This document shows positions 18,709 through 27,738 of a stretch of 64,000 nt of DNA, in pieces. Position 1 is the first letter of the stretch. Each line of letters starts with the position of its first letter. This DNA comes from Afifella sp. IM 167 (GTDB taxonomy: Bacteria; Pseudomonadota; Alphaproteobacteria; Rhizobiales; Afifellaceae): positions 186,001 to 250,000 of the forward strand of contig NZ_NSLC01000005.1 of assembly GCF_020144925.1 (NCBI RefSeq), in the 5' to 3' direction. The notes beneath the pieces were generated by a model that worked only from the letters and a program-made list of their open reading frames with translations, was not told the origin of the DNA and did not search any database. Position numbers and translations under genes: made by a program.

Positions 18709-19914
18709 TTGAGCGAAAGCGAGACGCTTGTTGTCAGGAATCTTTTCAAGGTTTTCGGCGACGATCCGGGCAAGGCGATTGCCCTTCATGAAGACGGACT
18801 AAGCAAAGACGAAATCTTCGCCAAGACTGGCATGACGGTCGGCGTCTGCGATGCGAGTTTTTCCGTAAAGGAAGGCGAGATCTTCGTCGTGATGGGCCTC
18901 TCCGGCTCCGGTAAATCGACGCTGGTGCGTATGCTCAACCGGCTGATCGAGCCCTCCGCGGGTGAAATCGTGGTCAAGGGCAGCGACATCGCCAAGATGT
19001 CGGAAAAAGAGCTCATGGAGTTTCGTCGCAAGCACATCTCCATGGTCTTCCAGTCTTTTGCGCTGTTGCCGCATTTGACCGTCCTGCAGAACGCAGCCTT
19101 TGGTCTGGAGCTTGCCGGCGTCGCGCCGGCCGAGCGCGAGGCGCGGGCCAATTCGGCGCTGTCGCAGGTCGGGCTGGAGCCCTATGGCCATTCCTATCCC
19201 AACGAACTTTCGGGCGGCATGCAGCAGCGCGTCGGGCTCGCCCGCGCGCTCGCCAACGACCCGTCCATCCTTTTAATGGACGAGGCCTTCTCCGCCCTCG
19301 ACCCCCTTATTCGCACCGAAATGCAGGATGAGCTTCTGACCCTTCAGGAAGAGCAGCAGCGTACCGTCATCTTCATCTCGCACGATCTCGACGAGGCGAT
19401 GCGCATCGGCGACCGGATCGCCATCATGGAAGGCGGCCGCGTCGTCCAGGTCGGCACGCCGGACGAGATCCTCAACAATCCGGCGGACGATTACGTCGCT
19501 TCGTTCTTCCGCGGCGTCGACGTCTCCAACGTGCTGACGGCCGGCGACGTCGCCGTGAAGGAGCAGGTGACGATCGTCGAGCGCGACGGCAACGTGCGCA
19601 GCGCCCTGCAGCGGATCGGCAAGGCCGACCGCGACTTCGCCTATGTCGTCGATCGGCGTCAGCATTTCCACGGCGTCGTCTCGGCGGCATCGCTGGAGAA
19701 GGAAGCGAAGGCGGAAAAGCCGGAACTGCGGCACGCCTTCCTTGCCGACATCGAACCGCTCTCGGCCAAAACGCGGATCGGCGAGATCATCGGACAGGTG
19801 GCTTCGGCGCCTTGCGGCCTGCCGGTCCTCGACCAGGAGGGCCGCTACGTCGGCGTCGTCTCTCGCGCGCTCCTCCTGGAAGCACTCGACAGGGAGGGCT
19901 CGGCAGATGCCTGA
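18709..19914 (+). CDS. proV: Glycine betaine/proline ABC transporter ATP-binding protein
   Basis: 401 residues with a TTG start (AAGGA upstream at a longish spacing). It powers uptake of compatible solutes. Walker [10 protein letters not shown] (about 64-72), signature [15 protein letters not shown], Walker [13 protein letters not shown] and H-loop FISHDLDEA are intact. The C-terminal about 120 residues form a CBS-pair regulatory region, which in related OpuA/ProV proteins senses ionic strength. The stop overlaps the proW start by 8 bases, indicating translational coupling. Confidence 0.94.
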   Translation: MSESETLVVRNLFKVFGDDPGKAIALHEDGLSKDEIFAKTGMTVGVCDASFSVKEGEIFVVMGLSGSGKSTLVRMLNRLIEPSAGEIVVKGSDIAKMSEKELMEFRRKHISMVFQSFALLPHLTVLQNAAFGLELAGVAPAEREARANSALSQVGLEPYGHSYPNELSGGMQQRVGLARALANDPSILLMDEAFSALDPLIRTEMQDELLTLQEEQQRTVIFISHDLDEAMRIGDRIAIMEGGRVVQVGTPDEILNNPADDYVASFFRGVDVSNVLTAGDVAVKEQVTIVERDGNVRSALQRIGKADRDFAYVVDRRQHFHGVVSAASLEKEAKAEKPELRHAFLADIEPLSAKTRIGEIIGQVASAPCGLPVLDQEGRYVGVVSRALLLEALDREGSADA

Positions 19915-21109
19915 GACAAGCAATAATCCATGGGCTGCGGCCAGCGGCGGCGACGCGGCGGGCGCGACTTCGGCAGAGACGGCTCAGGCCGGGGCCGACG
20001 CCGCCAGCAGTGCGGCCTCTTCGGGCGGCGGTGCGGCCCAGGCGGCCGGCGATGCGGCTAGTTCCAATCCCTGGGGCAACGGCGCTCCGGCGGGCGGCGG
20101 CGGTACCAGCACCGATTGGCTGAGCCAGGCTGCGCCCGCGCCGGAGAACCATTTCAACATCCTCCATCCCTTCGATTTCACCATCATCCCGCTGAACGAC
20201 TGGGTTGAGACCTTCCTCGACTGGGTGGTGCTGCATTTCCGCCCGCTCTTCCAGGCGGTCCGCCTGCCCATCGACTGGGTCCTGACCAGCATCCAGTCGA
20301 CGCTTCTGGGCGTGCCGGCGCTTGTCATGATCCTGCTGCTCGGCCTTCTCGCCTGGCAGGCGGCGGGTCCGCGCCTCGGCATCGGCGCCCTCGCCGCGCT
20401 CACCTTTATCGGGCTGATCGGCGCCTGGGACGAGAGCATGATCACGCTCTCCCTCGTCTTCACGTCGGTCTTCTTCTGCATTCTGATCGGGCTGCCGACC
20501 GGCATCATGCTCGCCCGCAGCGACCGGGCGGCATCGGTCTTGAGACCGATCCTCGACGCCATGCAGACGACACCCGCTTTCGTCTATCTGGTGCCGATCG
20601 TCATGCTCTTCGGCATCGGCAACGTGCCGGGCGTCATCGTCACGATCATCTTCGCGCTGCCGCCGCTGATCCGTCTCACCAATCTCGGCATCCGCCAGGT
20701 TCCAGGAGACCTCATCGAGGCGGCCAAGAGCTTCGGCGCGTCGCGTCACCAGCTCCTCTACAAGGTGCAGCTGCCGATCGCGATGCCGACCATCATGGCG
20801 GGCGTCAACCAGACACTGATGCTCGCTTTGTCGATGGTGGTGATCGCCTCGATGATCGCCGTCGGCGGCCTCGGGCAGATGGTGCTCAGGGGCATCGGAC
20901 GACTCGACATGGGCCTCGCCACCGTCGGTGGCGTCGGCATCGTGCTTCTCGCCATCATCATCGACCGCATGACCCAGTCCCTCGGCGTCACCAAGCGCGA
21001 TCGGGGCAACCTCGCCTGGTACGAGAGCGGACCGATCGGTCTCGTGCGGCGGGCATTGGGTCGAACCGGGGCCCGGCCGCAGGCCGAGCCCAGAACCAGC
21101 GAGGCGTGA
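19907..21109 (+). CDS. proW: Glycine betaine/proline ABC transporter permease
   Basis: 400 residues from ATG 19907, overlapping proV by 8 bases. The first about 70 residues are a low-complexity Ala/Gly/Ser-rich segment in which NNPW and SNPWGNG recur. A region with [20 protein letters not shown] and then at least six transmembrane segments follow. The binding-protein-dependent EAA-type loop ([21 protein letters not shown], cytoplasmic contact with ProV) is around 265-285. E. coli ProW also has a long hydrophilic N-terminus, but the composition here is unusual. Next is proX after 80 bases. Confidence 0.93.
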   Translation: MPETSNNPWAAASGGDAAGATSAETAQAGADAASSAASSGGGAAQAAGDAASSNPWGNGAPAGGGGTSTDWLSQAAPAPENHFNILHPFDFTIIPLNDWVETFLDWVVLHFRPLFQAVRLPIDWVLTSIQSTLLGVPALVMILLLGLLAWQAAGPRLGIGALAALTFIGLIGAWDESMITLSLVFTSVFFCILIGLPTGIMLARSDRAASVLRPILDAMQTTPAFVYLVPIVMLFGIGNVPGVIVTIIFALPPLIRLTNLGIRQVPGDLIEAAKSFGASRHQLLYKVQLPIAMPTIMAGVNQTLMLALSMVVIASMIAVGGLGQMVLRGIGRLDMGLATVGGVGIVLLAIIIDRMTQSLGVTKRDRGNLAWYESGPIGLVRRALGRTGARPQAEPRTSEA

Positions 21110-21189
21110 GGGCGCTTCCTGCGCCGCGCGTCTTGCACCTCATCCGCCGGCTGCGGCCGGCCGAACCAACAGATCATGGAGATCACCAC

Positions 21190-22221
21190 ATGAAACACAT
21201 GCTTCGAACGACGACCTTGCGCGGCGCAGCTGCCGCGACGGGTCTCGCCGTTGCCCTCATGGCGGGCTCCGCGCTCGCCCAGGACAAGCCGGGCGAGGGC
21301 GTCGAAGTCATCCCGCTGAAGTCCTCGATCGCCGAGGAGACCTTCCAGACCATGCTCGTCATGAAGGCGCTCACGGAACTCGGCTACGACGTGCAGCCGA
21401 TCAAGGAGCTGGAATACGCCACCGCCTATGTCGCCATCGGCAACGGTGACGGCACCTTCCTGGCCGACGGCTGGTTCCCGCTGCATCAGGATTTCTACCA
21501 GGAAGCCGGCGGCGACGATAAGCTCTCGGCCGAAGGCGTCTATTCGCCGGGCGCGCTGCAGGGCTACCTGATCGACAAGAAGACGGCCGAAGAGCACGAC
21601 ATCACCAATCTCGGCCAGCTCAAGGACCCGGAGATCGCGAAGATCTTCGACAACGACGGCGACGGCAAGGCCGACCTCACCGGCTGCACGCCGGGCTGGG
21701 GCTGCGAGAAGGTGATCGAGCATCAGCTCGACGCGTTCGAGCTGCGCGACACCGTCACCCACAACCAGGGCTCCTATTCGGCGATCATCGCCGACACCAT
21801 CACCCGCTACAAGCAGGGTGAGCCGGTCCTCTACTACACCTGGACGCCCTACTGGGTGTCGGGCGTTCTCGTGCCGGGCAAGGACGTGGTCTGGCTGAAC
21901 GTGCCGTTCTCCTCGCTGCCGGGCAGCCGCAGCGACGTCGATACCGCCCTGCCGGACGGCTCCAATTACGGCTTCCAGGCGAACGACCAGAAGATCGTCG
22001 CCAACAAGGAGTGGGCCGAGGCGCATCCTTCCGCCGCCAAGCTGTTTTCCATCATGAAGGTGTCGGCCAACGACATCTCCGCAGAGAACCTCTTGATGCG
22101 TGACGGCGAGGACACCGAGGCCGACATCGAGCGCCACGCCGATGCCTGGATCAAGGGTCATCAGGAAGAGTGGAACAAGTGGCTCGAAGAAGCCCGCGCC
22201 GCGGCTGGCGACGCCAGCTAA
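21190..22221 (+). CDS. proX: Glycine betaine/proline-binding periplasmic protein
   Basis: 343 residues. ATG 21190 gives a signal peptide (1-30, ending SALAQ). The mature part resembles ProX: IAEETFQTMLVMKALTELGY, FLADGWFPLHQDFY, TPGWGCEKVIEHQ and YYTWTPYWVSGVLVPGKDVV contain tryptophans placed where ProX forms its aromatic box for quaternary amines. It is the last gene of proVWX and is followed by a clear terminator. Confidence 0.93.
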   Translation: MKHMLRTTTLRGAAAATGLAVALMAGSALAQDKPGEGVEVIPLKSSIAEETFQTMLVMKALTELGYDVQPIKELEYATAYVAIGNGDGTFLADGWFPLHQDFYQEAGGDDKLSAEGVYSPGALQGYLIDKKTAEEHDITNLGQLKDPEIAKIFDNDGDGKADLTGCTPGWGCEKVIEHQLDAFELRDTVTHNQGSYSAIIADTITRYKQGEPVLYYTWTPYWVSGVLVPGKDVVWLNVPFSSLPGSRSDVDTALPDGSNYGFQANDQKIVANKEWAEAHPSAAKLFSIMKVSANDISAENLLMRDGEDTEADIERHADAWIKGHQEEWNKWLEEARAAAGDAS

Positions 22222-22250
22222 GCGCTCCAGCGCCTGATTGAGAAACCGGA

Positions 22251-22281
22251 AAGGGCCGGTCCTGCGGGGCCGGCCCTTTTT
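22251..22281 (+). terminator. Rho-independent terminator of proVWX
   Basis: AAGGGCCGG pairs with CCGGCCCTT around a 10-base loop, followed by a run of five T. It begins 30 bases after the proX stop. Confidence 0.9.
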
Positions 22282-22330
22282 GCGTCTCGGCCGTCGGACC
22301 GCGATTGCGGAAGGGATCTCGCTCGCATAA

Positions 22331-22347
22331 AGTTGCTTCATGCAACT
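22331..22347. promoter_or_regulatory. MarR-type operator palindrome overlapping the start codon
   Basis: AGTTGC-TTCAT-GCAACT is a perfect inverted repeat with 6-base arms, of the TTGC...GCAA type typical of MarR operators. The gene's ATG (22340) lies inside it, so a bound repressor would block both transcription and access to the start. Autoregulation is inferred from position. Confidence 0.65.
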
Positions 22348-23362
22348 ATCTTCCGATAACCCCTCTCTCGTCCCCGACATCCGCGCCGCCTCGCGCGATC
22401 TCGTGCGCGAGCTCGGCTTCCTGAACCGCACGCTTGCCGGCACCGACCTTTCCCCCTCCGCCGTGCATGCCATCGTCGAGATCGGCCTTGCCGGCGCGCT
22501 TCCGGCCCGCGCGCTCACCGAAAAGCTCATCCTGGAGAAGTCGACGGTCAGCCGTCTCCTCGTTTCCCTCCTGGCGCGCGGTCTCGTGACGGAAAAGCGC
22601 TCGGCCGAGGATGGCCGGGTCAAGCAGCTGAGCCTGACAGCGGCGGGTGAGGCGCTTCTTGCCCGTATCACAGGCTACGCCGAGGACCAGGTGCAGGGCG
22701 CGCTCGCGCCGATGTCCGGCGAGGCGCGCCGGAACGTGCTCCTCGGCCTGCGCAGCTACGCCGACGCCCTCGCGGCCCATCGGCACGCGGCGAGCGGCGC
22801 AGATCGCGGCGCAGAAGCGGGCCCGGGCGGGGGGCGAGACAGGAGCGGAGAGGGCAGAGCGATCGTGCTCGGCACCGGCTACCTTCCCGGCATCGTCGGC
22901 CGCATCGCCGAAATGCACGCCACCTACTATTCCCGCACCTCCGGTTTCGATGCGGCTTTCGAAGGAAGGGTCGCGGCGGGTCTGGCCGATTTCGTCACCC
23001 GCCTCGACCGGCCGCAGAACGGCCTCTGGCACGCGGCGAAGGCGGGCCGTATCGGCGCCTCGATCGCCATCGATGGCGAGGATCTGGGCGCTGGCCGCGC
23101 GCATCTGAGGTGGTTCATCGTCGATTCGGAGCTGCGTGGCGCCGGCCTCGGCGGCCGTCTTCTCGCCGAGGCGCTCGCCTTCTGCGACGCGCGGGGCTTT
23201 GCCGAGACACAGCTCTGGACGTTTCGCGGCCTGGATGCCGCCCGGCACCTTTATGTGCGCCACGGCTTCGTCCTCGCAGAGGAATATCGCGGCGACCAAT
23301 GGGGCAGGGAGGTCGTCGAGCAGCGCTTCGTGCGCCGGGCCGATGAGGCCGCCATGCCTTGA
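22340..23362 (+). CDS. MarR-family regulator fused to GNAT acetyltransferase
   Basis: 340 residues. Residues about 10-145 form a MarR winged helix (LTEKLILEKSTVSRLLVSLLARGLV recognition region, then the wing EDGRVKQLSLT). A Gly/Arg-rich linker (about 150-170) leads to a GNAT acetyltransferase (about 172-335) with the acetyl-CoA loop SELRGAGLGGRLLAEAL and the C-terminal LYVRHGFVLAEEY. The fusion would couple ligand or DNA binding to acetyl transfer; the acceptor is unknown. Its own start codon lies within a palindrome (22331-22347), suggesting autorepression. Related fused proteins occur in other bacteria, so the architecture is uncommon rather than unique. Confidence 0.9.
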   Translation: MQLSSDNPSLVPDIRAASRDLVRELGFLNRTLAGTDLSPSAVHAIVEIGLAGALPARALTEKLILEKSTVSRLLVSLLARGLVTEKRSAEDGRVKQLSLTAAGEALLARITGYAEDQVQGALAPMSGEARRNVLLGLRSYADALAAHRHAASGADRGAEAGPGGGRDRSGEGRAIVLGTGYLPGIVGRIAEMHATYYSRTSGFDAAFEGRVAAGLADFVTRLDRPQNGLWHAAKAGRIGASIAIDGEDLGAGRAHLRWFIVDSELRGAGLGGRLLAEALAFCDARGFAETQLWTFRGLDAARHLYVRHGFVLAEEYRGDQWGREVVEQRFVRRADEAAMP

Positions 23363-23457
23363 GCGTCGGGCGCGCCGCCGCGTGCCTTCGGACACGGCGC
23401 GGCTTGCGGCAAGGCGCCATTTCGCGGTCTTCTGGCCATGCCCGCGGCGACTGGATC

Positions 23458-24279
23458 ATGAGCACGAACGAAACGACACTTCGCACCGAGCGCCTTTGCC
23501 TGCGCCCGCTTCGCATGGCGGACCGGCCGGCTCTGGTGGAGACCGTCTTCTCCGACCCGCTGGTGATGAAGGGCCTCTTCCACGACGCCTCCGAGCCGCA
23601 CAAGCGCGACGACTTCGCTCGCAAATGGTGCGATTCGCTCGGCATCGACGGCGAGAATGCCATCTGGAGCGACGGGGGCATCGGCGCCTTCGCCGTCACC
23701 GACGCTTCCGGGATGTTCGCGCCAAAGGACAGGCCGATCGGCATCGTCGGCTTCTTCGGCATGGCGCGCGAGGCCGGGAAATGGTCTGGCGAACTCTTCT
23801 ACGCCCTCGGCTCCGCCTTCCACGGCAAGCGCGTCATGAGCGAGGCGGCGGCCGCTGCGGTCGCGGCTTTCCGTGCCCTGCCCGATGCCGGCAGGCTCTA
23901 TGCGGTCTACTGGGCGCATCTCAACCCGGCCTCGGGCCGGACCCTGCGCCGCATCGGCTTCGTCGACGCCGGCACCACGCCTCTGGTGGAGGAGTTCGGG
24001 CGCGAACGGGTCGAGAGCCTCTGCGGCTTCGAGCGCTGGCGGCTTTCCGTGACGCCGCCGGCCGAGGTCGGACTTGCCGCGCGCGAGGCCGCGATCAAGC
24101 TCGGACATATCGCGGCGGAGGGGATCGGCAGCCGCGAGCAGGCGCTCGCATCGATCCTCGAAGCGACCTCCCACGCGCCGCCGGGAGCGGTACGGGCCGA
24201 AGATATAGGCCCCGCCTTCGATCTCGGCCTGCATACGCCGGGTCTCGCCCTTCTCACCCTCACCGCCGATCCCACCTGA
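23458..24279 (+). CDS. GNAT-family N-acetyltransferase with extra C-terminal region
   Basis: 273 residues from ATG 23458. The first about 190 residues look like the RimJ/RimL class (LRTERLCLRPLRMADRPALVE at the N-terminus, IGIVGFFG, FHGKRVMSEAAAA, and LNPASGRTLRRIGFVDAG near the end of the fold). About 80 further residues have no fold I recognise. The substrate is unknown. It follows the MarR-GNAT gene on the same strand after 95 bases; two acetyltransferase genes in tandem may share a function, but that is conjecture. Confidence 0.78.
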   Translation: MSTNETTLRTERLCLRPLRMADRPALVETVFSDPLVMKGLFHDASEPHKRDDFARKWCDSLGIDGENAIWSDGGIGAFAVTDASGMFAPKDRPIGIVGFFGMAREAGKWSGELFYALGSAFHGKRVMSEAAAAAVAAFRALPDAGRLYAVYWAHLNPASGRTLRRIGFVDAGTTPLVEEFGRERVESLCGFERWRLSVTPPAEVGLAAREAAIKLGHIAAEGIGSREQALASILEATSHAPPGAVRAEDIGPAFDLGLHTPGLALLTLTADPT

Positions 24280-24347
24280 GCCCCCATGCGGCGGCCGGCG
24301 CATCCTTTTGCCCTTCCCGCCGTTGCAAGATGCAAAGGGAGGTGCTC

Positions 24348-24806
24348 TTGAGCCGATACACCAACGCCATGCTGGGCGGCCTTGTCGGGGGTCTCGTCGT
24401 CAGCGCCGCGATTGCCGTCGCCCGCCAGAGCGGACTGGGGCATGCCGCCGTCTCCGACGACGAGGAGGCGCTGCTCGACCGCCCCTCCGACGCGCTACGC
24501 CGCCGCGACCGGGCGAGCGCCTTCGCCTCGGCCCAGGGCAACCATCTTCTCGCCTCCATCGGCTTCGGCCAGGCCTATGCGGTAGTGCGCGAACGCCTGC
24601 CGGACGTTCCGCCGGTGCTGCTCGGAGCGGCCTATGGAGCTCTCCTGCACGCCGTCACCACGGCGGGCCTCGGCCATGCCGTCGGCATTGCCCGGGGCGA
24701 GTTCCGGGCGCCGGAGGGCGGGGCGGTGAAGCGCTTCGGCGCCCATGTCGTCTTCGGCATGGTCACGGCGATCGCCACGGACTGGATCGAGCGCAGGCGG
24801 GGCTGA
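24348..24806 (+). CDS. Small membrane protein of unknown function
   Basis: 152 residues. The start is set at TTG 24348 because AGGGAGG sits 5 bases before it; an ATG at 24330 has no ribosome-binding site. A hydrophobic helix (about 8-24), a charged middle (EEALLDRPSDALRRRDRAS) and two more hydrophobic stretches (about 90-112 and 132-146) suggest three membrane segments. It resembles no family I can name with confidence. It lies between a GNAT gene and cysK on the same strand. Confidence 0.65.
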   Translation: MSRYTNAMLGGLVGGLVVSAAIAVARQSGLGHAAVSDDEEALLDRPSDALRRRDRASAFASAQGNHLLASIGFGQAYAVVRERLPDVPPVLLGAAYGALLHAVTTAGLGHAVGIARGEFRAPEGGAVKRFGAHVVFGMVTAIATDWIERRRG

Positions 24807-24945
24807 CGCGCAATTTCATTCCTGAAACGGCGCCTGCCACAAAATTTGATTCTGTTGCTCCGCAAGGCGCTGGGCCCGCTCGCCTCGCCCCGGCCCCCTT
24901 TCGGCCCTAGCCTATAGCCAACGGAAAAATCCTCAGGAGGATGCC

Positions 24946-25938
24946 ATGAACGAACAGGCTCTTCAGCGCGACGTCACCGGCAAGAAGCCCGGTCGCGGTC
25001 GCATCTACAATTCCATCACCGAGACGATCGGCGACACGCCCATCGTCCGGCTCGACAAGATTGCCAGGGAGAAGGGCGTCAAGGCCCACCTTCTCGGCAA
25101 GCTCGAATTCTTCAACCCGATCGCCTCGGTCAAGGATCGCATCGGCGTCGCCATGCTGGAAGCGCTGGAGCGCGACGGCAAGGCGGAGCCCGGCAAGACG
25201 GTGCTGATCGAGCCGACATCCGGCAATACCGGCATCGCGCTCGCCTTCGCCGCTGCCGCCAAGGGCTACAAGCTGATCCTCACCATGCCGGAGACGATGT
25301 CCGTCGAGCGCCGCAAGATGCTGCGCCTGCTCGGCGCGGATCTCGTCCTGACGGAAGGCCCCAAGGGCATGAAGGGCGCCATCGCCAAGGCCGAGGAGCT
25401 GATCGAGGCGACGCCGAATGCGGTGATGCCGCAGCAGTTCGACAATCCGGCCAATCCGGAGATCCACAGGAAGACCACCGCCGAGGAGATCTGGAACGAT
25501 ACGGGCGGCGAGATCGACGCCTTCGTCGCCGGCATCGGCACGGGCGGCACCATCACCGGCGTCGGTCAGGTCCTGAAGGGCCGCAAGCCCGGCCTGTTCA
25601 TCGCCGCGGTGGAGCCGGCCGAGAGCCCGGTCCTTTCCGGCGGCTCCTCCGGCCCGCACAAGATCCAGGGCATCGGCGCGGGCTTCGCGCCCTCCATTCT
25701 GGACACCGAGATCTACGACGAGGTGATGCAGGTCGCCAGCGACGAGGCCTTCGAATATGCGCGGCTATGCGCCCGGCTGGAGGGCATTCCGGTCGGCATT
25801 TCCTCCGGGGCGGCCATCGCCGCCGCGGTGAAGCTCGGCCAGCGGCCGGAATTCGAGGGCAAGAACATCGTCCTCATCATCCCCTCCTTCGCCGAGCGCT
25901 ATCTGTCCACGGCGCTGTTCGAGGGGCTGGAGGCCTAG
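24946..25938 (+). CDS. cysK: Cysteine synthase A (O-acetylserine sulfhydrylase)
   Basis: 330 residues. It forms cysteine from O-acetylserine and sulfide with PLP. A strong CAGGAGG precedes ATG 24946. The PLP lysine is Lys63 in [11 protein letters not shown], the substrate loop is [13 protein letters not shown] (about 88-100), and the phosphate-binding glycine loop [12 protein letters not shown] is at about 195-206. It is followed by a strong terminator at 25958-25983, so it is probably transcribed alone. Confidence 0.95.
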   Translation: MNEQALQRDVTGKKPGRGRIYNSITETIGDTPIVRLDKIAREKGVKAHLLGKLEFFNPIASVKDRIGVAMLEALERDGKAEPGKTVLIEPTSGNTGIALAFAAAAKGYKLILTMPETMSVERRKMLRLLGADLVLTEGPKGMKGAIAKAEELIEATPNAVMPQQFDNPANPEIHRKTTAEEIWNDTGGEIDAFVAGIGTGGTITGVGQVLKGRKPGLFIAAVEPAESPVLSGGSSGPHKIQGIGAGFAPSILDTEIYDEVMQVASDEAFEYARLCARLEGIPVGISSGAAIAAAVKLGQRPEFEGKNIVLIIPSFAERYLSTALFEGLEA

Positions 25939-25957
25939 GCTTCGCGCAGAAGACGAG

Positions 25958-25983
25958 AAAGGCGGCCTGCGGGCCGCCTTTTT
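25958..25983 (+). terminator. Rho-independent terminator of cysK
   Basis: AAAGGCGGCC pairs with GGCCGCCTTT around a four-base loop and runs into TTTTT. Its last T is also the first base of the reverse-complement stop codon of the convergent small membrane gene. Confidence 0.9.
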
Positions 25984-26339
25984 CATTTCAGGGGCTCGGC
26001 GGCCCCGCTCGCGTGCCATTGCAGGGCGCCGATGACGAAAGCGACCGCAAGGCCGACAATGCTGATCGGGATGACGCTGTAGAGCCGGGCTATGGCGATG
26101 TCGCCGCGCCGCCGGGCGCGGAGCGCCTTGACGAGCCCATAGAGCGAGACGAGGACGGCCGCGAAAATGGCGGCGATCGTGGCGTCGCGGACATTGCCGA
26201 GAACGCCGAGGAAGGGCGCGATGCTCGCCATGCCGGCCACGACGAGGAGGACGAAGACGGCAAGCCCGATGCGCGTCGCCGCAACGAGCGCGACGGCGAC
26301 CCAGAACCAGACGACAAGCCGGAATGTCAGCGGTCCCAT
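25983..26339 (-). CDS. Small membrane protein, family not recognised
   Basis: 118 residues from ATG 26339, which has GGGGGAG seven bases upstream; a second in-frame ATG at 26372 preceded by GAGGG would add 11 residues. Four hydrophobic segments are evident (about 6-24, 26-45, 56-74 and 89-108), with a basic stretch KALRARRRGD between the third and fourth. This is the layout of a small four-helix inner-membrane protein. It lies between the cysK terminator and nth on the minus strand. Function unknown. Confidence 0.7.
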   Translation of the reverse strand: MGPLTFRLVVWFWVAVALVAATRIGLAVFVLLVVAGMASIAPFLGVLGNVRDATIAAIFAAVLVSLYGLVKALRARRRGDIAIARLYSVIPISIVGLAVAFVIGALQWHASGAAEPLK

Positions 26340-26427
26340 CGGATGGCTCCCCCGTGCCGATAGCTCGGCCATGCCGCCCTCATCCTAAAGGGCAATGCGC
26401 GAAGGGCCAGACCCGGGCGCGCCGGCA

Positions 26428-27150
26428 TCATCCCTTCGCCAGCACCGCGCCCGCCGGCTCCGTCTTGTCGCCGTAGCGGCAGATGTCGGCGATCACGCAT
26501 TCGGGGCATTTCGGCTTGCGCGCGACGCACACATAGCGCCCGTGCAGGATCAGCCAGTGATGCGCGTGGAGCGCGAAGGCGTCCGGCACGACCTTTTCCA
26601 GCGCCAGTTCCACCGCCAGCGGATCCTTGCCCGGCGCCAGCCCCGTGCGGTTCGCGATCCGGAAGATATGCGTGTCGACGGCCATCGTCTTCTCGCCGAA
26701 GGCGACGTTGAGCACGACATTGGCGGTCTTGCGCCCGACGCCCGGCAGCGCCTGGAGCGCCTCGCGGCTTCTGGGCACTTCGCCGCCATGCTCGGCAAGC
26801 AGCCGCTCCGACAGCGCCACGACATTCTTTGCCTTGTTGCGGAAGAGCCCGATCGTCTTGATGCGCTCGCGCACCGCGGCCTCGCCGAGCGCGACCATCT
26901 TCTGAGGTGTCGGCGCATCCGCAAAGAGGATGCGGGTCGCCTTGTTGACGCCGGCATCCGTCGCCTGCGCCGAGAGCACGACGGCGACGAGAAGCGTGTA
27001 GGGATCGGTGTATTCCAGCTCCGTTTCCGGCGCCGGACGCGCCTCGCGCAGCCGCTGGAACAGCGTTTCGATCTCGGCCTTGCTCAGCCGGGAGGCCCGG
27101 CCGCGTGGGGGCTTCTTTTTCGCCGTTGGGGTGAGGGTGCTTTTTGCCAT
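26428..27150 (-). CDS. nth: Endonuclease III (base-excision DNA glycosylase/AP lyase)
   Basis: 240 residues from ATG 27150; an upstream extension lacks similarity. It removes oxidised pyrimidines and cleaves at abasic sites. The helix-hairpin-helix LPGVGRKTANVVLN carries the catalytic lysine, and the catalytic aspartate is in VDTHIFRIANR. The 4Fe-4S cluster ligands follow the C-x6-C-x2-C-x5-C spacing in the CVARKPKCPECVIADIC stretch near the C-terminus. It is divergent from the DUF2244 gene with only 22 bases between starts. Confidence 0.96.
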   Translation of the reverse strand: MAKSTLTPTAKKKPPRGRASRLSKAEIETLFQRLREARPAPETELEYTDPYTLLVAVVLSAQATDAGVNKATRILFADAPTPQKMVALGEAAVRERIKTIGLFRNKAKNVVALSERLLAEHGGEVPRSREALQALPGVGRKTANVVLNVAFGEKTMAVDTHIFRIANRTGLAPGKDPLAVELALEKVVPDAFALHAHHWLILHGRYVCVARKPKCPECVIADICRYGDKTEPAGAVLAKG

Positions 27151-27172
27151 CGCTTCCCTATAATGACTACAA

Positions 27173-27706
27173 ATGAGCGAGAGCAACGTGCCTTCAGCCC
27201 TGGCGTCTTCGCCGGCCGACGAGCCGCTGATCTTTGCCGCCACGCTCACCCCCCACCGATCCCTGGGGCCGGCCGGCTACAGCGCCTTCATGCTCGTCTT
27301 CGGCGCCACCTGTTTCTTCTCCGGCCTTCTCTTCTGGCGCATCGGCGCCTGGCCGATCGCCGGCGTGTTCGGCCTCGACTTCGCCGTCATGTGGTTCGCC
27401 TTCAAGCTCAACTATCGCTCGGCCCGCGCCTTCGAGGACGTGGCGGTGAGCCGCAGCACGCTCGTCATCCGCAAGGTGGCGCCGAACGGCAGGGCCGCCG
27501 AGCTGAGGCTCGACCCCTACTGGACGCGCCTTGAAGCGCGCGAGGAGGAGGATGAGGGGATGATCCGCCTTGCCGCGGTCTGCCGCGGCATGGCCGTGCC
27601 GATCGGCGATTTCCTCAATCCGGACGATCGGGCGAGCTTTGCCCGGGCTCTTGGCGATGCCCTGGCGCAGGTGCGCAGCCCGCCTTCCCTTGCCGGCAGC
27701 GTCTGA
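27173..27706 (+). CDS. DUF2244-family membrane protein
   Basis: 177 residues. The pattern of a polar N-terminus, LTPHRSLGPAGY, two hydrophobic helices (about 36-55 and 60-78), then a soluble domain with SRSTLVIRK and DPYWTRLE matches the alphaproteobacterial DUF2244 family, commonly encoded beside nth. Function is unknown. It shares a very short divergent promoter region with nth, so coordinate control is possible. Confidence 0.8.
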   Translation: MSESNVPSALASSPADEPLIFAATLTPHRSLGPAGYSAFMLVFGATCFFSGLLFWRIGAWPIAGVFGLDFAVMWFAFKLNYRSARAFEDVAVSRSTLVIRKVAPNGRAAELRLDPYWTRLEAREEEDEGMIRLAAVCRGMAVPIGDFLNPDDRASFARALGDALAQVRSPPSLAGSV

Positions 27707-27738
27707 ACCGCGGGGAGCGGCGGCAAGAATCGGGTGGC

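Noticed and set aside
20758-22671. 637-codon minus-strand open frame across proW, proX and the next gene
   Set aside because: It crosses an obvious terminator and three supported genes; antisense shadow.
23359-24279. Longer reading of the GNAT gene beginning at 23359
   Set aside because: The acetyltransferase homology starts at the ATG at 23458; the upstream 33 codons overlap the MarR-GNAT stop region and look random.
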